This document shows, piece by piece, positions 11,640 to 20,253 of a stretch of DNA of 64,000 nucleotides; the stretch's first letter is position 1; the number at the start of each line of letters is the position of its first letter. Source of the DNA: Bagarius yarrelli. Lineage: Eukaryota; Chordata; Actinopteri; Siluriformes; Sisoridae. The notes below the pieces were generated by a model. It was not told the DNA's origin and did not search any database. It worked only from the letters and a program-made list of their open reading frames with translations. Made by a program: the position numbers and the translations under genes. Location of the stretch: the NCBI GenBank assembly GCA_005784505.1, contig VCAZ01000155.1, positions 425,947 through 489,946 of the forward strand, given 5' to 3'.

Positions 11640-11830
11640 GGATGGAAAAGAACCACACAAAACAAAACCGCCCATTTTTAAAGCTGAATGGTCACCCAAT
11701 AAATGGTTGTGCCAAACAGATTTTAGCATCCAAATACATCCAGGATCACAGTTCCTTTTCGCCTTCGCTTTTGAAGGAAGGAAGGCCACATATGTGCACC
11801 CAAGTGCCCCAAAACTACTAGGAAAGCACG
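11640..11830 (+). mobile_element. Possible retroviral-type RT fragment (endogenous, broken)
   Basis: A plus-strand frame contains DFSIQIHPGSQFLFAFAFEG, which resembles the RT finger/palm stretch (D...FSIP.HPDSQ.LFAF.FEG) of endogenous retroviruses and related elements. About 50 residues are seen, with no catalytic YxDD and no neighbouring gag, protease or env on this strand. A dead fragment; the family is unsure. Confidence 0.4.
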
Positions 11831-12206
11831 ATGGTATTTAACCAGGTAGGTGAAAAACTCTGTCTGAATAATAATAATAATAATGGTCACTAAGTCACAA
11901 CTTTTGCAAGAATCAAAAGCGATGGAAGATGGCTAAACAGTAAAAAAAACTAGGAATTCCTGGCGGTTCCTGGCACACTGACTATAAGGTTTTGGGCCAT
12001 AGACAAAAAAAAAAAGGATAACAGGGGGGGGTCCATGCGATCACAGACAAGTTTTATGCACATCTAACCCTATATACAAGTTGTTCACAGGTTGTCAGCT
12101 GCTGATGACAGCACTGAAAAAAAAAAACATTGGAAAGTCAGGTTACAGAAATGTGACATACATCAGCTAACAAGTATGTTCAGTTGCATTACCAAATTGA
12201 AGAAAG
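11831..12206. other. No gene recognised
   Basis: Contains an (AAT)n run at 11868-11882 and several A-runs; no coding signal. Confidence 0.4.
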
Positions 12207-12289
12207 ATGGCAGCTGTAGATGGCACTGCGGCGAGACATATTGAGAACCCAAGTGCAGTTTATTACAGTGATACTATTTACAAAATACT

Positions 12290-12445
12290 AGAGCCGGAAC
12301 AGAGCCGGCAACAGCCGGAACAGAGCCGGAACAGAGCCGGAACAGAGCCGGAACAGAGCCGGAACAGAGAGCGAACAGAGAGCCGGAACAGAGCAGGAAC
12401 AGAGCCGGAACACGAGCCGGAACAGAGCCGGAACAGAGCCCTCAC
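12290..12445. repeat. 11-bp minisatellite (GAGCCGGAACA)n
   Basis: About 13 copies of an 11-base unit GAGCCGGAACA, some degenerate (AGCGAACAG, AGCAGGAAC, CACGAGCC). Because 11 is not a multiple of 3 and the unit has no stop, all frames stay open. This makes the false open frames with EQSRNRAGTEP-like repeats on both strands. Confidence 0.9.
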
Positions 12446-12622
12446 CACAGTGGTAACAGGAAACAACAAACCACAAAGACAAGACAGACAGAGGGGCTAT
12501 AAATACACAAGACAAAACGAGGAAACACCTGTGAACACTTAGGACCAAAGCACCCAATGACAAGAACAAGTGGAAGCACATGACAGGAAGACATGAGGAA
12601 CAAGGAAGTAAACAAACACTGC

Positions 12623-12659
12623 CTAGGCTAGCTAAGCTAGCTAGCATAGCTTAGCCTAG
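12623..12659. repeat. Imperfect palindrome of GCTA/TAGC units
   Basis: Outer arms CTAGGCTA and TAGCCTAG flank a 21-base core rich in AGCTAGC. Self-complementary, inside the LTR-like repeat. Confidence 0.6.
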
Positions 12660-12770
12660 ACACAAAACAAACAATGAACAAGAATCAACATAAAACAAGA
12701 AAAGCAAAATGAGAAACATGAAACAAGAAAACCAAAAGACAAGAACATGAAAACCTTACATAACCACCCC

Positions 12771-13415
12771 CCTCAATGGGCGGGGCGGCTCCAGACGCCC
12801 AAACTCCAACCTACACAACATCTTAAGGAGGGTGGAGGAACGGAGATGGTCTAGGGGGTGGGATGGCGGGCCAGGCCCATGAAGCCCGCAGAAACCCAAT
12901 CCTTGGACCACAGGAGAGGCCGTGGAACCCTTCATGGCCTGGATGGTAAACCGGATCGTGGCGCCGTTGTGGGGATGGCCGGGACAGTACGTCCTGGTCC
13001 TGGCTCTGGCCAGTGAGTAAACTACTCTTACCCAACCCCCCCAAAAAAAAAAATTTATGTCTTGGCGGGCAGGGTCAGAGCAGGATTGGCAAAACCATGG
13101 CGGGGGCCGACAAGGCAGGCATAACCATAGTCTCTGGTGTGGTAGACATAATAACAGTCTCTGGCATGGCAGGCATAATAATATCAGTCTCTGGCATGAC
13201 AGGCATAACAATATCAGTCTCTGGCATGGAAGGCATGGCTGGAGACTCCTCAGGCGTGGCATCAGGCATGGCAGGAGACCCCTCAGGCATGGCATCAGGC
13301 TCGAGGTCTGGCACTGGTTTCTGATCCATCTCTCGGGCAGGTTTAGGAGCGGAGAACAGAGCAGTAAGTGGCCCAAAACACAGAGGATGGCAATTCCCAT
13401 GACAGGGAGAGCCTC
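12771..13415 (-). mobile_element. Gypsy-like 5' internal region with minisatellite
   Basis: The sequence follows the LTR-like repeat at 12207-12770 on the same strand. The frame at 13329-13075 reads as repeats of AMPETDIVMPVMPETDI type, and 13439-12756 is another frame of the same repeat. I recognise no enzyme. Probably the leader or gag region of the same retroelement, not a host gene. Confidence 0.4.
13115..13320. repeat. Minisatellite, unit about 27-33 bp (TCTCTGGCATGGCAGGCATA...)
   Basis: Tandem variants of a unit containing CTCTGGCATGGCAGGCATAA, followed by a shorter GGCATCAGGCATGGCAGGAG variant. Unit lengths are multiples of 3 in most copies, which keeps the AMPE-type frame open. Confidence 0.7.
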
Positions 13416-13417
13416 TG

Positions 13418-13622
13418 ATGCATTTTTTGCATATCCCATCTTATAAGTTGGGGTCAGAGTGCAGAGTCAGCTATGATACAGCGCCCTGGAGCAGGAGGGG
13501 TTAAGGGTCTTGCTCAAGGACCCAACAGTGGTTGACTTGCTGGAGGTGGGGCTTGAACCCAGGTGTTTCTGGTCTTCAGATTAACAACTCAGCACCTTAA
13601 CCATTTGAGCCACCCTGCCCCC
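13418..13622 (-). mobile_element. tRNA-derived SINE (V-SINE-like), 3' truncated
   Basis: The minus strand starts GGGGGCAGGGTGGCTCAAAT with a pol III A box (TGGCTCAAATGG) and a B box (GGTTCAAGCCC). A core block GGGTCCTTGAGCAAGACCCT follows. It matches 15986-16243 on the plus strand and breaks off at GATGCATTTTTTGCATATCC, so the LINE-like tail is missing. Confidence 0.8.
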
Positions 13623-15060
13623 AATTAGAAACAAATTTGTATAAAATGTTTTTGTATACTGCAGAATATAATATTGATATATTTTTCAAGTTATTGAAAC
13701 ACTGTCAAAAGGGTTTGTTGTTTAGTCAACTACACTTCTTTAGCCCTAATTTTTTTTTTCAATATTGTTTTTAAATCTTGAATGTTATGGCCACATTTAG
13801 ACAGTTCTTTTGAGAGCTTTTAAAACACAGATCAGTGATTTTTGTCTTCTAATTGAGCATATACAGCATCATCATCCCATGTATAAAAAGGCCTGTTAAC
13901 CTAGATCCACTCACTTATTTAGTCAGTAAGCTTCAAAATCAATGTTTATCCTTCCTTTCTAGCATTAAATTATAAAAAATGTCAACATAGATTGTAAAAG
14001 TTCAATAAATTGTTAACCTTTTCACATATTAATCAGTTTACAGTGTTTTAGATTTTATTACCACATATGAAAGTGGCCAATTTAAGACAAAATTAAAATA
14101 ACAGATTGCTTAAACCCCACAAACAAAAATGACTTAAGAATGAAGGGTAATATGATATGAAAGGGGGTATGAATATGGAAACTTCTAAAAGCACATATAA
14201 GTATGATGGTCAGGTGTCCAGAAACATTTGGTTTTAAAGTGTATTTGCAGCGCCGATAGCTAGACATGAGAAAAACTTCTAAAATGCTTGGTTATTCTAA
14301 TGGGACATGAATACATAAAAGAAAACAAGAAATACACATCATAAAATATAAGACAAGCTTGTTACTTAATCATGACACACTTATCCTACCATTCTACTTT
14401 CAGCTTAAAACAAGAGCAAAATGTAAACATGATTTCTGTAATATAAAAAATATAGTTTATTAAAGACCTTTAGCAATTTGTTAGCCTATGTAAGTAAATT
14501 AATCCACTATTAGTTTTACATAAGCATAATACAGGATTAAATAGTTAAAACTAATGCTCCTGTGACAAATGTCTAAAATCATCAGTGGCTCAGTTGCAAT
14601 TTGTCAGTCTCCAAATGTGATCAACACCTGATGTAACATGAGACATACCAAAGCTAACATAATAGGACATAAATGCTTAAAGAAACTATTTTCCACCCCT
14701 TTTACTTTTTAAAAAAAATCTTGTTGAATTAAATTTAATTAATCCCAGAAACAGACTCTGTTTTTAAGAATGTTCTAGGTTAGGTTGACCTTTACCTGCT
14801 GTTCCGAACAAAAGCCCCAGCAGAGGCTGACAAATGTCAAAGGTTCTCAATTGTCTTATCTAATTAATCCTCCAGGTTTGCATTACAGTCTGGCACCAAG
14901 CTTTGGGGAAAACATACATATGCCTATTTTAATGATTATACTTGTTGAATATGATCAGTAAAATTGTTGATAGATGGGGAGATGGGGACTACATCAACAT
15001 CTATGCTTTATTTTAGTATCAGGTACAGTAAGTGCAGTTTGAGCACCATGTAAACTGGAA
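13623..15060. other. No gene or repeat recognised
   Basis: AT-rich, apparently unique DNA. The block 14770-14900 is less AT-rich and of higher complexity than its surroundings. Confidence 0.4.
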
Positions 15061-15061
15061 A

Positions 15062-15500
15062 GGCTTTTATTCAAAGTGCTTTAACTAATAAAAATTAAAC
15101 ATTATAAAAAATAATCACAACAGTAAAAATAGAGAAATGAAAATAAAAACAATGTTTAAAATAGATATTAACTAAATAGATGTTTTTTGAGTCTGGATTT
15201 AAAAATAGATAATGATTTAGCAAATCTGATCTCCTCTGGTAGCTGCTTCCAACTGCGGCCTGCATAATAGCTAAAAGCAGATTTCCCTTGTTTAGAGTAT
15301 TCTTGGTATGTCCTACTGAATTGATTCCTTTGATCTGAGTGATCTGAAGGCCCGGTGTGATATGTTTAGATTTTCTGACTATAGTTCTGGCGGTAGTGTT
15401 TTGTATAAGATGCAGCTGTCTATTGGTTTTCTTAGGAAGGTAAACCTGGGTATCATTTGTATACCTTTGATAGACAATTTGGTTCATTCTCATTATTTGA
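15062..15500 (-). mobile_element. LINE fragment (copy D), RT C-terminal end
   Basis: The minus strand reads NRQLHLIQNTTARTIVRKSK, the LQLIQNxAARxxxxxxK stretch after the RT domain of L2/CR1-like LINEs. Further down, TKNTLNKGNLLLAIMQAAVG and SDLLNHYLFLNPDSK match the last residues of such ORFs. It is a different subfamily from copies A-G. Confidence 0.65.
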
Positions 15501-15985
15501 CTCAGTGGTTAAGCAAAAGTGGCACAAGGTTGTCATGCATGTCAAGGACATCCACTTAGAGTTAGAGTTATACCCGCATAATAACCTCTTCCTTCTAAGT
15601 ATCTCCTAAACCATTTGAGGACCTGACCATTTGAGGACCGTCCCAAAAGGCCTGACCTAGTTTTATAGTAATTCCAACTTGATCTGTAAACATTTTTGAT
15701 CATAGCAGGGAACCAAAACATATTGAGAGGTGTAATCGATAGTCTTTGGTTCAGCTACAGCAGTCAAAGGAGAGTGTGGGCCCTGACGTTGTCACAATGG
15801 CTATACAGCTTTCACAGGAGGAGGATGGCAATCTGGGCCGATAAGCTTTGTTGATTGTTGGGCCTGTAATTTTTTTTATTTGATATCTGGGGGCTTACAG
15901 CCATAGAGTGAGAGAGTCCCAGGGTATACCAGTCCTTCCATTTTCTCTGAAAGCCTAGAAGTGCAGAGCTTTTGGGATGTGTTGT
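15501..15985. other. No gene recognised
   Basis: Mixed sequence between a LINE and a SINE; no coding signal seen. Confidence 0.35.
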
Positions 15986-16245
15986 GGGGCAGTGGTGGCT
16001 CAAATGGTTAAGGTGCTGAGTTGCTGATTTGAAGACCAGAAACACCTGGGTTCAAGCCCCACCGGCAAGCCAACCACTGTTGGGTCCTTGAGCAAGGCCC
16101 TTAACCCTTCCTGCTCCAGGGGCACTGTATCATAGCTGACCCTGCGCTCTGACCCCAACTTACTAAGATGGGATATGCAAAAAATGCATTTCATTGGCTC
16201 TGTACATGTACCTTGCACAATGAAGTTGAATATTATTATTATGTG
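15986..16245 (+). mobile_element. tRNA-derived SINE (V-SINE-like), full length
   Basis: The tRNA-like head has an A box (TGGCTCAAATGG) and B box (GGTTCAAGCCC). Next comes the core TTGGGTCCTTGAGCAAGGCC, then a tail GTACCTTGCACAATGAAGTT ending in (ATT)n. The tail matches the LINE-type 3' end at 51680-51745 in reverse orientation, so this SINE probably used that LINE's machinery. Confidence 0.85.
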
Positions 16246-17308
16246 TCAACCATGTGACCATTTGGGAGCTGATGGTCATTTATTTTCTTTCTGTGTGTGT
16301 GCTATTTAGATTAATTAAACTGAAACACACTACTGATGTATTATGGAGAGAAAAATAGATATTGTTTTTAAGTACTCTAACACCAAGTTTGTTTGTGTGG
16401 AGGCCCCAAAAGAGATTGAAGTTGTCAACAGATTTCACACCTTTTTATTGCAGGTTAAGGAGTTATGATTGTTCTTTCAATACATAATTCTTTCCCACAT
16501 GAATAATGATCTAATTTGCAGTCTCGTGCTTCATTAAAATGTTTTGAAGTTTCCTGTTCACATAAGAAACTGTTGCCTGGGAAAAGCAGCATATAGTTGT
16601 ATTCCTGCTACTGATGTTTCAGATTACAGAGTCCCCCACTATCAGAGTTCTGAGCTCGGTTGTGCCCTGAGCTGAATAATGCTGTCTGCTTAGCCTGGAC
16701 ATCTGTTAGACATCTGTTTGTAACAATGTTAGCTGCTGGCTAATATGATCCATGTTCAATCACATTTGGGGATTTTCACATACATGTATATAGGGTGGTA
16801 GAATACCAGTGTTTGCAAGCCTTGTTAAAGCTGCATCTGGGATAGAGCATGCTACTGCAGCAACAGAGATGCCTTTGACAGTCTGATGTCTTGAGTGCCT
16901 TTGCTTAAGTTGTACAAGTGTGTAATGTTTTGTTGCTTCAATATTTTTCAAGAATATGTAAACAGACTAACCCCCTTTGTACTAACTGCAAATAAACCCA
17001 TATACAAAATGAATTGTTTAATGCATGCGGATTTACCATGTTTAGGATGGAGTAAGGATGTGCTCCCCTGGATCATATGGTATAGGGATAGGTGCTAAAA
17101 GGGTTTTTTTTTTTTACAAAAATCATATAAATGAGGTTCTAAAAATTATTTGTTCTACTGGCTTCTATGAAACATTAGAACAATTTAAAAATGCTTAACG
17201 CTATAAGAACCCTTTACGAGAATGTCTAATGCATGTGCGGAAGCATGACAATTTCTTTGTTTGTAGGAACTGTAACAAGATGTGTAACAATAATGACTTA
17301 TGATTATA
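16246..17308. other. No gene recognised
   Basis: Unique-looking sequence. Short open frames have no recognisable domain. Confidence 0.35.
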
Positions 17309-17372
17309 TTTACATTTACATTTACATTTGAAGCATTTAGCAGACGCTCTTGTCCAGAGCATTAAATAAGGA
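17309..17372 (-). mobile_element. LINE/SINE 3' tail fragment
   Basis: (TTTACA)n followed by GAAGCATTTAGCAGACGCTC and TTGTCCAGAGC, the reverse of the common fish tail GCTCTGGATAAGAGCGTCTG seen in plus orientation at 27302-27345. Confidence 0.65.
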
Positions 17373-17499
17373 TACCTTTAACAGATTCAGTCTGGTGCCT
17401 GGGTCTGGTGCCTGTGGAGGACTACCTCATGAACTCTGGTTCTCTTGGCTGAGGTTATAGAGACGATCCGAAAATTTGGTCTAATATAAAGTTCCTGCT

Positions 17500-17700
17500 T
17501 GAAGCAAGAAGTGGCAGATTTTAACCTCCTCGTGCAAAACACAGCACCTTTCGCCATGTGTCTTCAGACACATCTTCTCCAGGGTTGCTTTTCTGTGGGT
17601 CTATCCACAACTACACCTAAAGTCTATGTGCCTTCCAGGCTATGTCTATCCAGTATAAAAGGGTTCTGGGTCTTGGCAGACTATCAGTAGATGGATCAAC
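17500..17700 (+). mobile_element. Possible DIRS tyrosine-recombinase remnant
   Basis: The plus frame has LLQGCFSVGLSTTTPKVYV, close to the LQELFSxGLxxSTLKVYV pattern of DIRS recombinases (compare 37445-37642). Short and decayed. Confidence 0.4.
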
Positions 17701-17771
17701 TTGGCTTTTTTCTTGTCTGTAAGTAGTGCAGAATGTCTTTGCCTCTAATGATAAGAGATTATTCTATAAAA

Positions 17772-17826
17772 GTGGATGGATGGATAGATGGATGGATGGA
17801 TAGATAAACAGACAGACAGACAGGAA
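17772..17826. repeat. Microsatellite (GGAT)n with (GACA)n
   Basis: ATGGATGGATGGATAGATGG units followed by GACAGACAGACAGACAG. Confidence 0.9.
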
Positions 17827-18039
17827 GGTAGGTACTTTATTCATCCCAAAGGGATGCTTTTAGGGCTGTATTATCAGGAGTCTACCTCCAAGAAATGCCA
17901 ATGTGGGATTGTCTTCCATACACCCCCGAGTAGCATAGGTTACCAGCTTGACTATGCCCTACTGTTCCTGTGACAGAACTTCTACTAGTCTACTATGACT
18001 TGTGGCATCTTCTAAAATAAATGGCAATAAGAAGTCTGC

Positions 18040-18500
18040 ATAAGCCAGCCGGGGGTTACCCACTAAAAACTCTGATGACATTCCTCCTTTTAAGCCTCTT
18101 TACAAAACCAGACCGGACACTTTTTTTCAGCTCCGGACTGACTAGCTAAAGAGTGGCTTGGCAAAACCTATGAACTGGCTGTAATAACTTGCAAAGCTCA
18201 TAAATGACAGGATTTTTGAAACTTAGTGTGCAAACAGGTAATTTTCTTATGGTGAGTAGCCATCCTTTACCAGATATCAAGGCCCACCTTCAATTGTTTC
18301 AAATGCTGGACCACTGTATAAAAGAACACTATAACATTAGTAAAGCAATATAATTGAAAATGTTTGCGAGACAACCATATGCTCCATCAATGTCTGGACA
18401 GTACTGGGCCAAAAGCTATCCTATTTAATTCATATGGCTTTAGGACTCTTCATTTCTTGGTAGTGGAAACGATCCCTCGATGTCCTAATTTCTTCCTCAC
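18040..18500 (-). mobile_element. Possible Gypsy RT remnant
   Basis: The minus strand reads SFASYYSQFIGFAKPLF, like the RT thumb motif FLGLASYYRRFIxxFAxxAxPL of Gypsy elements. Shorter pieces resembling the upstream RT lie at 18260-18420. Heavily decayed. Confidence 0.5.
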
Positions 18501-18799
18501 CAGAAACTGATATTTTTTAAAGTAGATTTTACAGAAAGTTTAAAAGTATTTTCTTTACTTTTAATTGTTTACTTATATTACTTGTGTCTCTATCTCTAAA
18601 GTATTGCTTTAAATTGATATCAAATATCCTTATGTCTAAATATGTTAAAAAACACAGACTTTCATATGGTGTCCTAATTTTTTCTCATGATTGTACATGT
18701 TGCACTGTACAGCCCTGCATTGGGTTGTTATGTCTGACCCAGTACCTTGGTAAAACAACCACTGAAAATAAGACATTTGGAGTTAACAAAACATCATTT

Positions 18800-18900
18800 T
18801 GCCAGCGCCATGGTGTAGTGGGTTAAAGCGCCAGCACCCACATGCGCAAGTTGTTGCGCTCCGGCTTGGGTCCTTTCTTTATCTCCATCATGTCATCCCT
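18800..18900 (+). mobile_element. Possible SINE head
   Basis: GCCATGGTGTAGTGGGTTAA resembles a tRNA-like A box and is followed by TCCGGCTTGGGTCCTTTC, common in fish SINEs, but the B box is unclear. Confidence 0.35.
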
Positions 18901-19250
18901 CTGTCTTATCAATTACAAATGTTTAAAGCAGGGAACAGCTGCAATGTTACAGCTTCTATTATACGCATATAATTCAAGGCAATATTTTACTTACTGTATT
19001 CTTAAATATACAAAATGTTGAAATTAATCATACAATAGCAATGTAAAATGCAATCATTTTTTACCATTCTTTATATAGTACATCAACAGAAGGTTACAAA
19101 GGGTAATCTTTATTTCATGTTGTAAAAATGTATTTTTTTATTACAAAACTGTACTGTACTGTATATAAAGTACAGTACTGTATATAAAGCACAGCAATAA
19201 AACTACAAAATGGGATATTTTACACTAAAACTGTTTTAACAAGTAAAAAA
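18901..19250. other. Spacer below matn4
   Basis: AT-rich. Includes two tandem copies of TACTGTATATAAAG(T/C)ACAG at 19155-19192. No gene seen. Confidence 0.4.
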
Positions 19251-19259
19251 AAAATACTA

Positions 19260-19752
19260 AAAATCTTTATTATTTTCTTATGAATTTCCTTACTGACTTG
19301 CTTCCAGTAAACAGTTTATTTTCTATATAATATTGCATGACAAATTAATAAAATAGCTTTTAACCCAGATGACAGCATTACTTATTGACAGGACATCTGT
19401 CAGTCTACAGGTCATCTTTTAGGCATCTTACAACTGTGCTATGCCAAGAAAAAAAAAATTATAATAAACTTAAATTCGTTTAAATTATAAACTGTAAAAC
19501 ATGGAGTGGTGCTATTATTATTAATATAAATAAATTATTTTTTGATTATTGTTTTTAAAAAGACAGATATAAACAGGGTACAATTAAAACAGCTTTTAGT
19601 TTTGACTCTTTTAAACAAAAATGCTCTATATATGTTTATTACCCACAAGTTTTGGTTATGTAAAACTAATTCTGAAGCCAGTGACGGATATCAGTTAAGT
19701 GCCTCCTAAAAGAAAATCAACTCTAAAAGCTTTAGTCTTTTAGATGGTATTC
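19260..19752 (-). other. matn4: Probable matn4 3' UTR
   Basis: Directly downstream of the matn4 stop codon. AATAAA hexamers on the minus strand lie at 19640-19635 and 19271-19266, so a transcript end near 19615 or 19245 is possible. The exact poly(A) site cannot be fixed from sequence alone. Confidence 0.4.
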
Positions 19753-19811
19753 TCATTTTCTTTGGAGCAGCTGCTTCTCCAGATACTCCAGTCGTGTAGT
19801 CATTGCTGACA
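19753..19811 (-). CDS. matn4: matn4 exon 11: coiled-coil end and stop
   Basis: LSAMTTRLEYLEKQLLQRK then TGA. Heptad spacing of L/M/L/L continues the coiled coil of exon 10. Recovered only by using the AC acceptor, which restores the frame. Confidence 0.88.
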
Positions 19812-20213
19812 GTGATACAATTAAGGACCAGGTATAGTGGCAAAAATACATAAACACATTATACCTTGAGCTCCATACAAAACTATAATTATGTAAAATC
19901 AGAGTTAATAAAAGAAACTAAAACCACATAAATCAAAGATAAAGTTCTTACACCATCCCTAAGATGTACTTAAGGGACCATGAAAGAATGTTTTAATACT
20001 TATAATTGTATTGTTAAGAAAGTTATATAGACTTAAAACTAAAAAAGGATATGTTTGTGGTTAAGCTGGTTCAGTGTTAAAATTGTAGCCTGCTGGAACT
20101 CCACAAGATTATCACAGGCACAAGGGTCCTTCACCTCTATTTCACCCTGACTCTCCTCTGGAAGGATGGATGGATGGATGTATGAATGGATGGATGGATG
20201 GATGGATGGATGG

Positions 20214-20253
<40 letters not shown>

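Larger units (their letters stand above)
12207..12770 (-). mobile_element. LTR-like repeat with internal minisatellite
   Basis: On the minus strand this has a TATA-like CTATAAATACACAAG antisense partner and ends with AATAAACTGCACTTGGGTTC near 12260-12240. It is related to the plus-strand copy at 27760-28157: shared bases around GGGGCTATAAATACACAAG and the AATAAACTGCACTTG end. The TATA-to-AATAAA layout suggests an LTR of a Gypsy-type element. An 11-bp minisatellite has expanded inside it. Confidence 0.5.

Noticed and set aside
12290..12445. CRISPR-like array
   Set aside because: Direct repeats without spacers in a eukaryotic genome; a plain minisatellite.
12207..12647. Open frames with EQSRNRAGTEP-like and LFRLCSGSVPA-like repeats on both strands
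   Set aside because: They are translations of an 11-bp minisatellite without stops; frames are open on both strands, which argues against real coding.
13418..13622. tRNA gene, because of A and B boxes
   Set aside because: The head is followed by a SINE core and recurs at 15986 and, with variation, 27156; no intact cloverleaf was identified.
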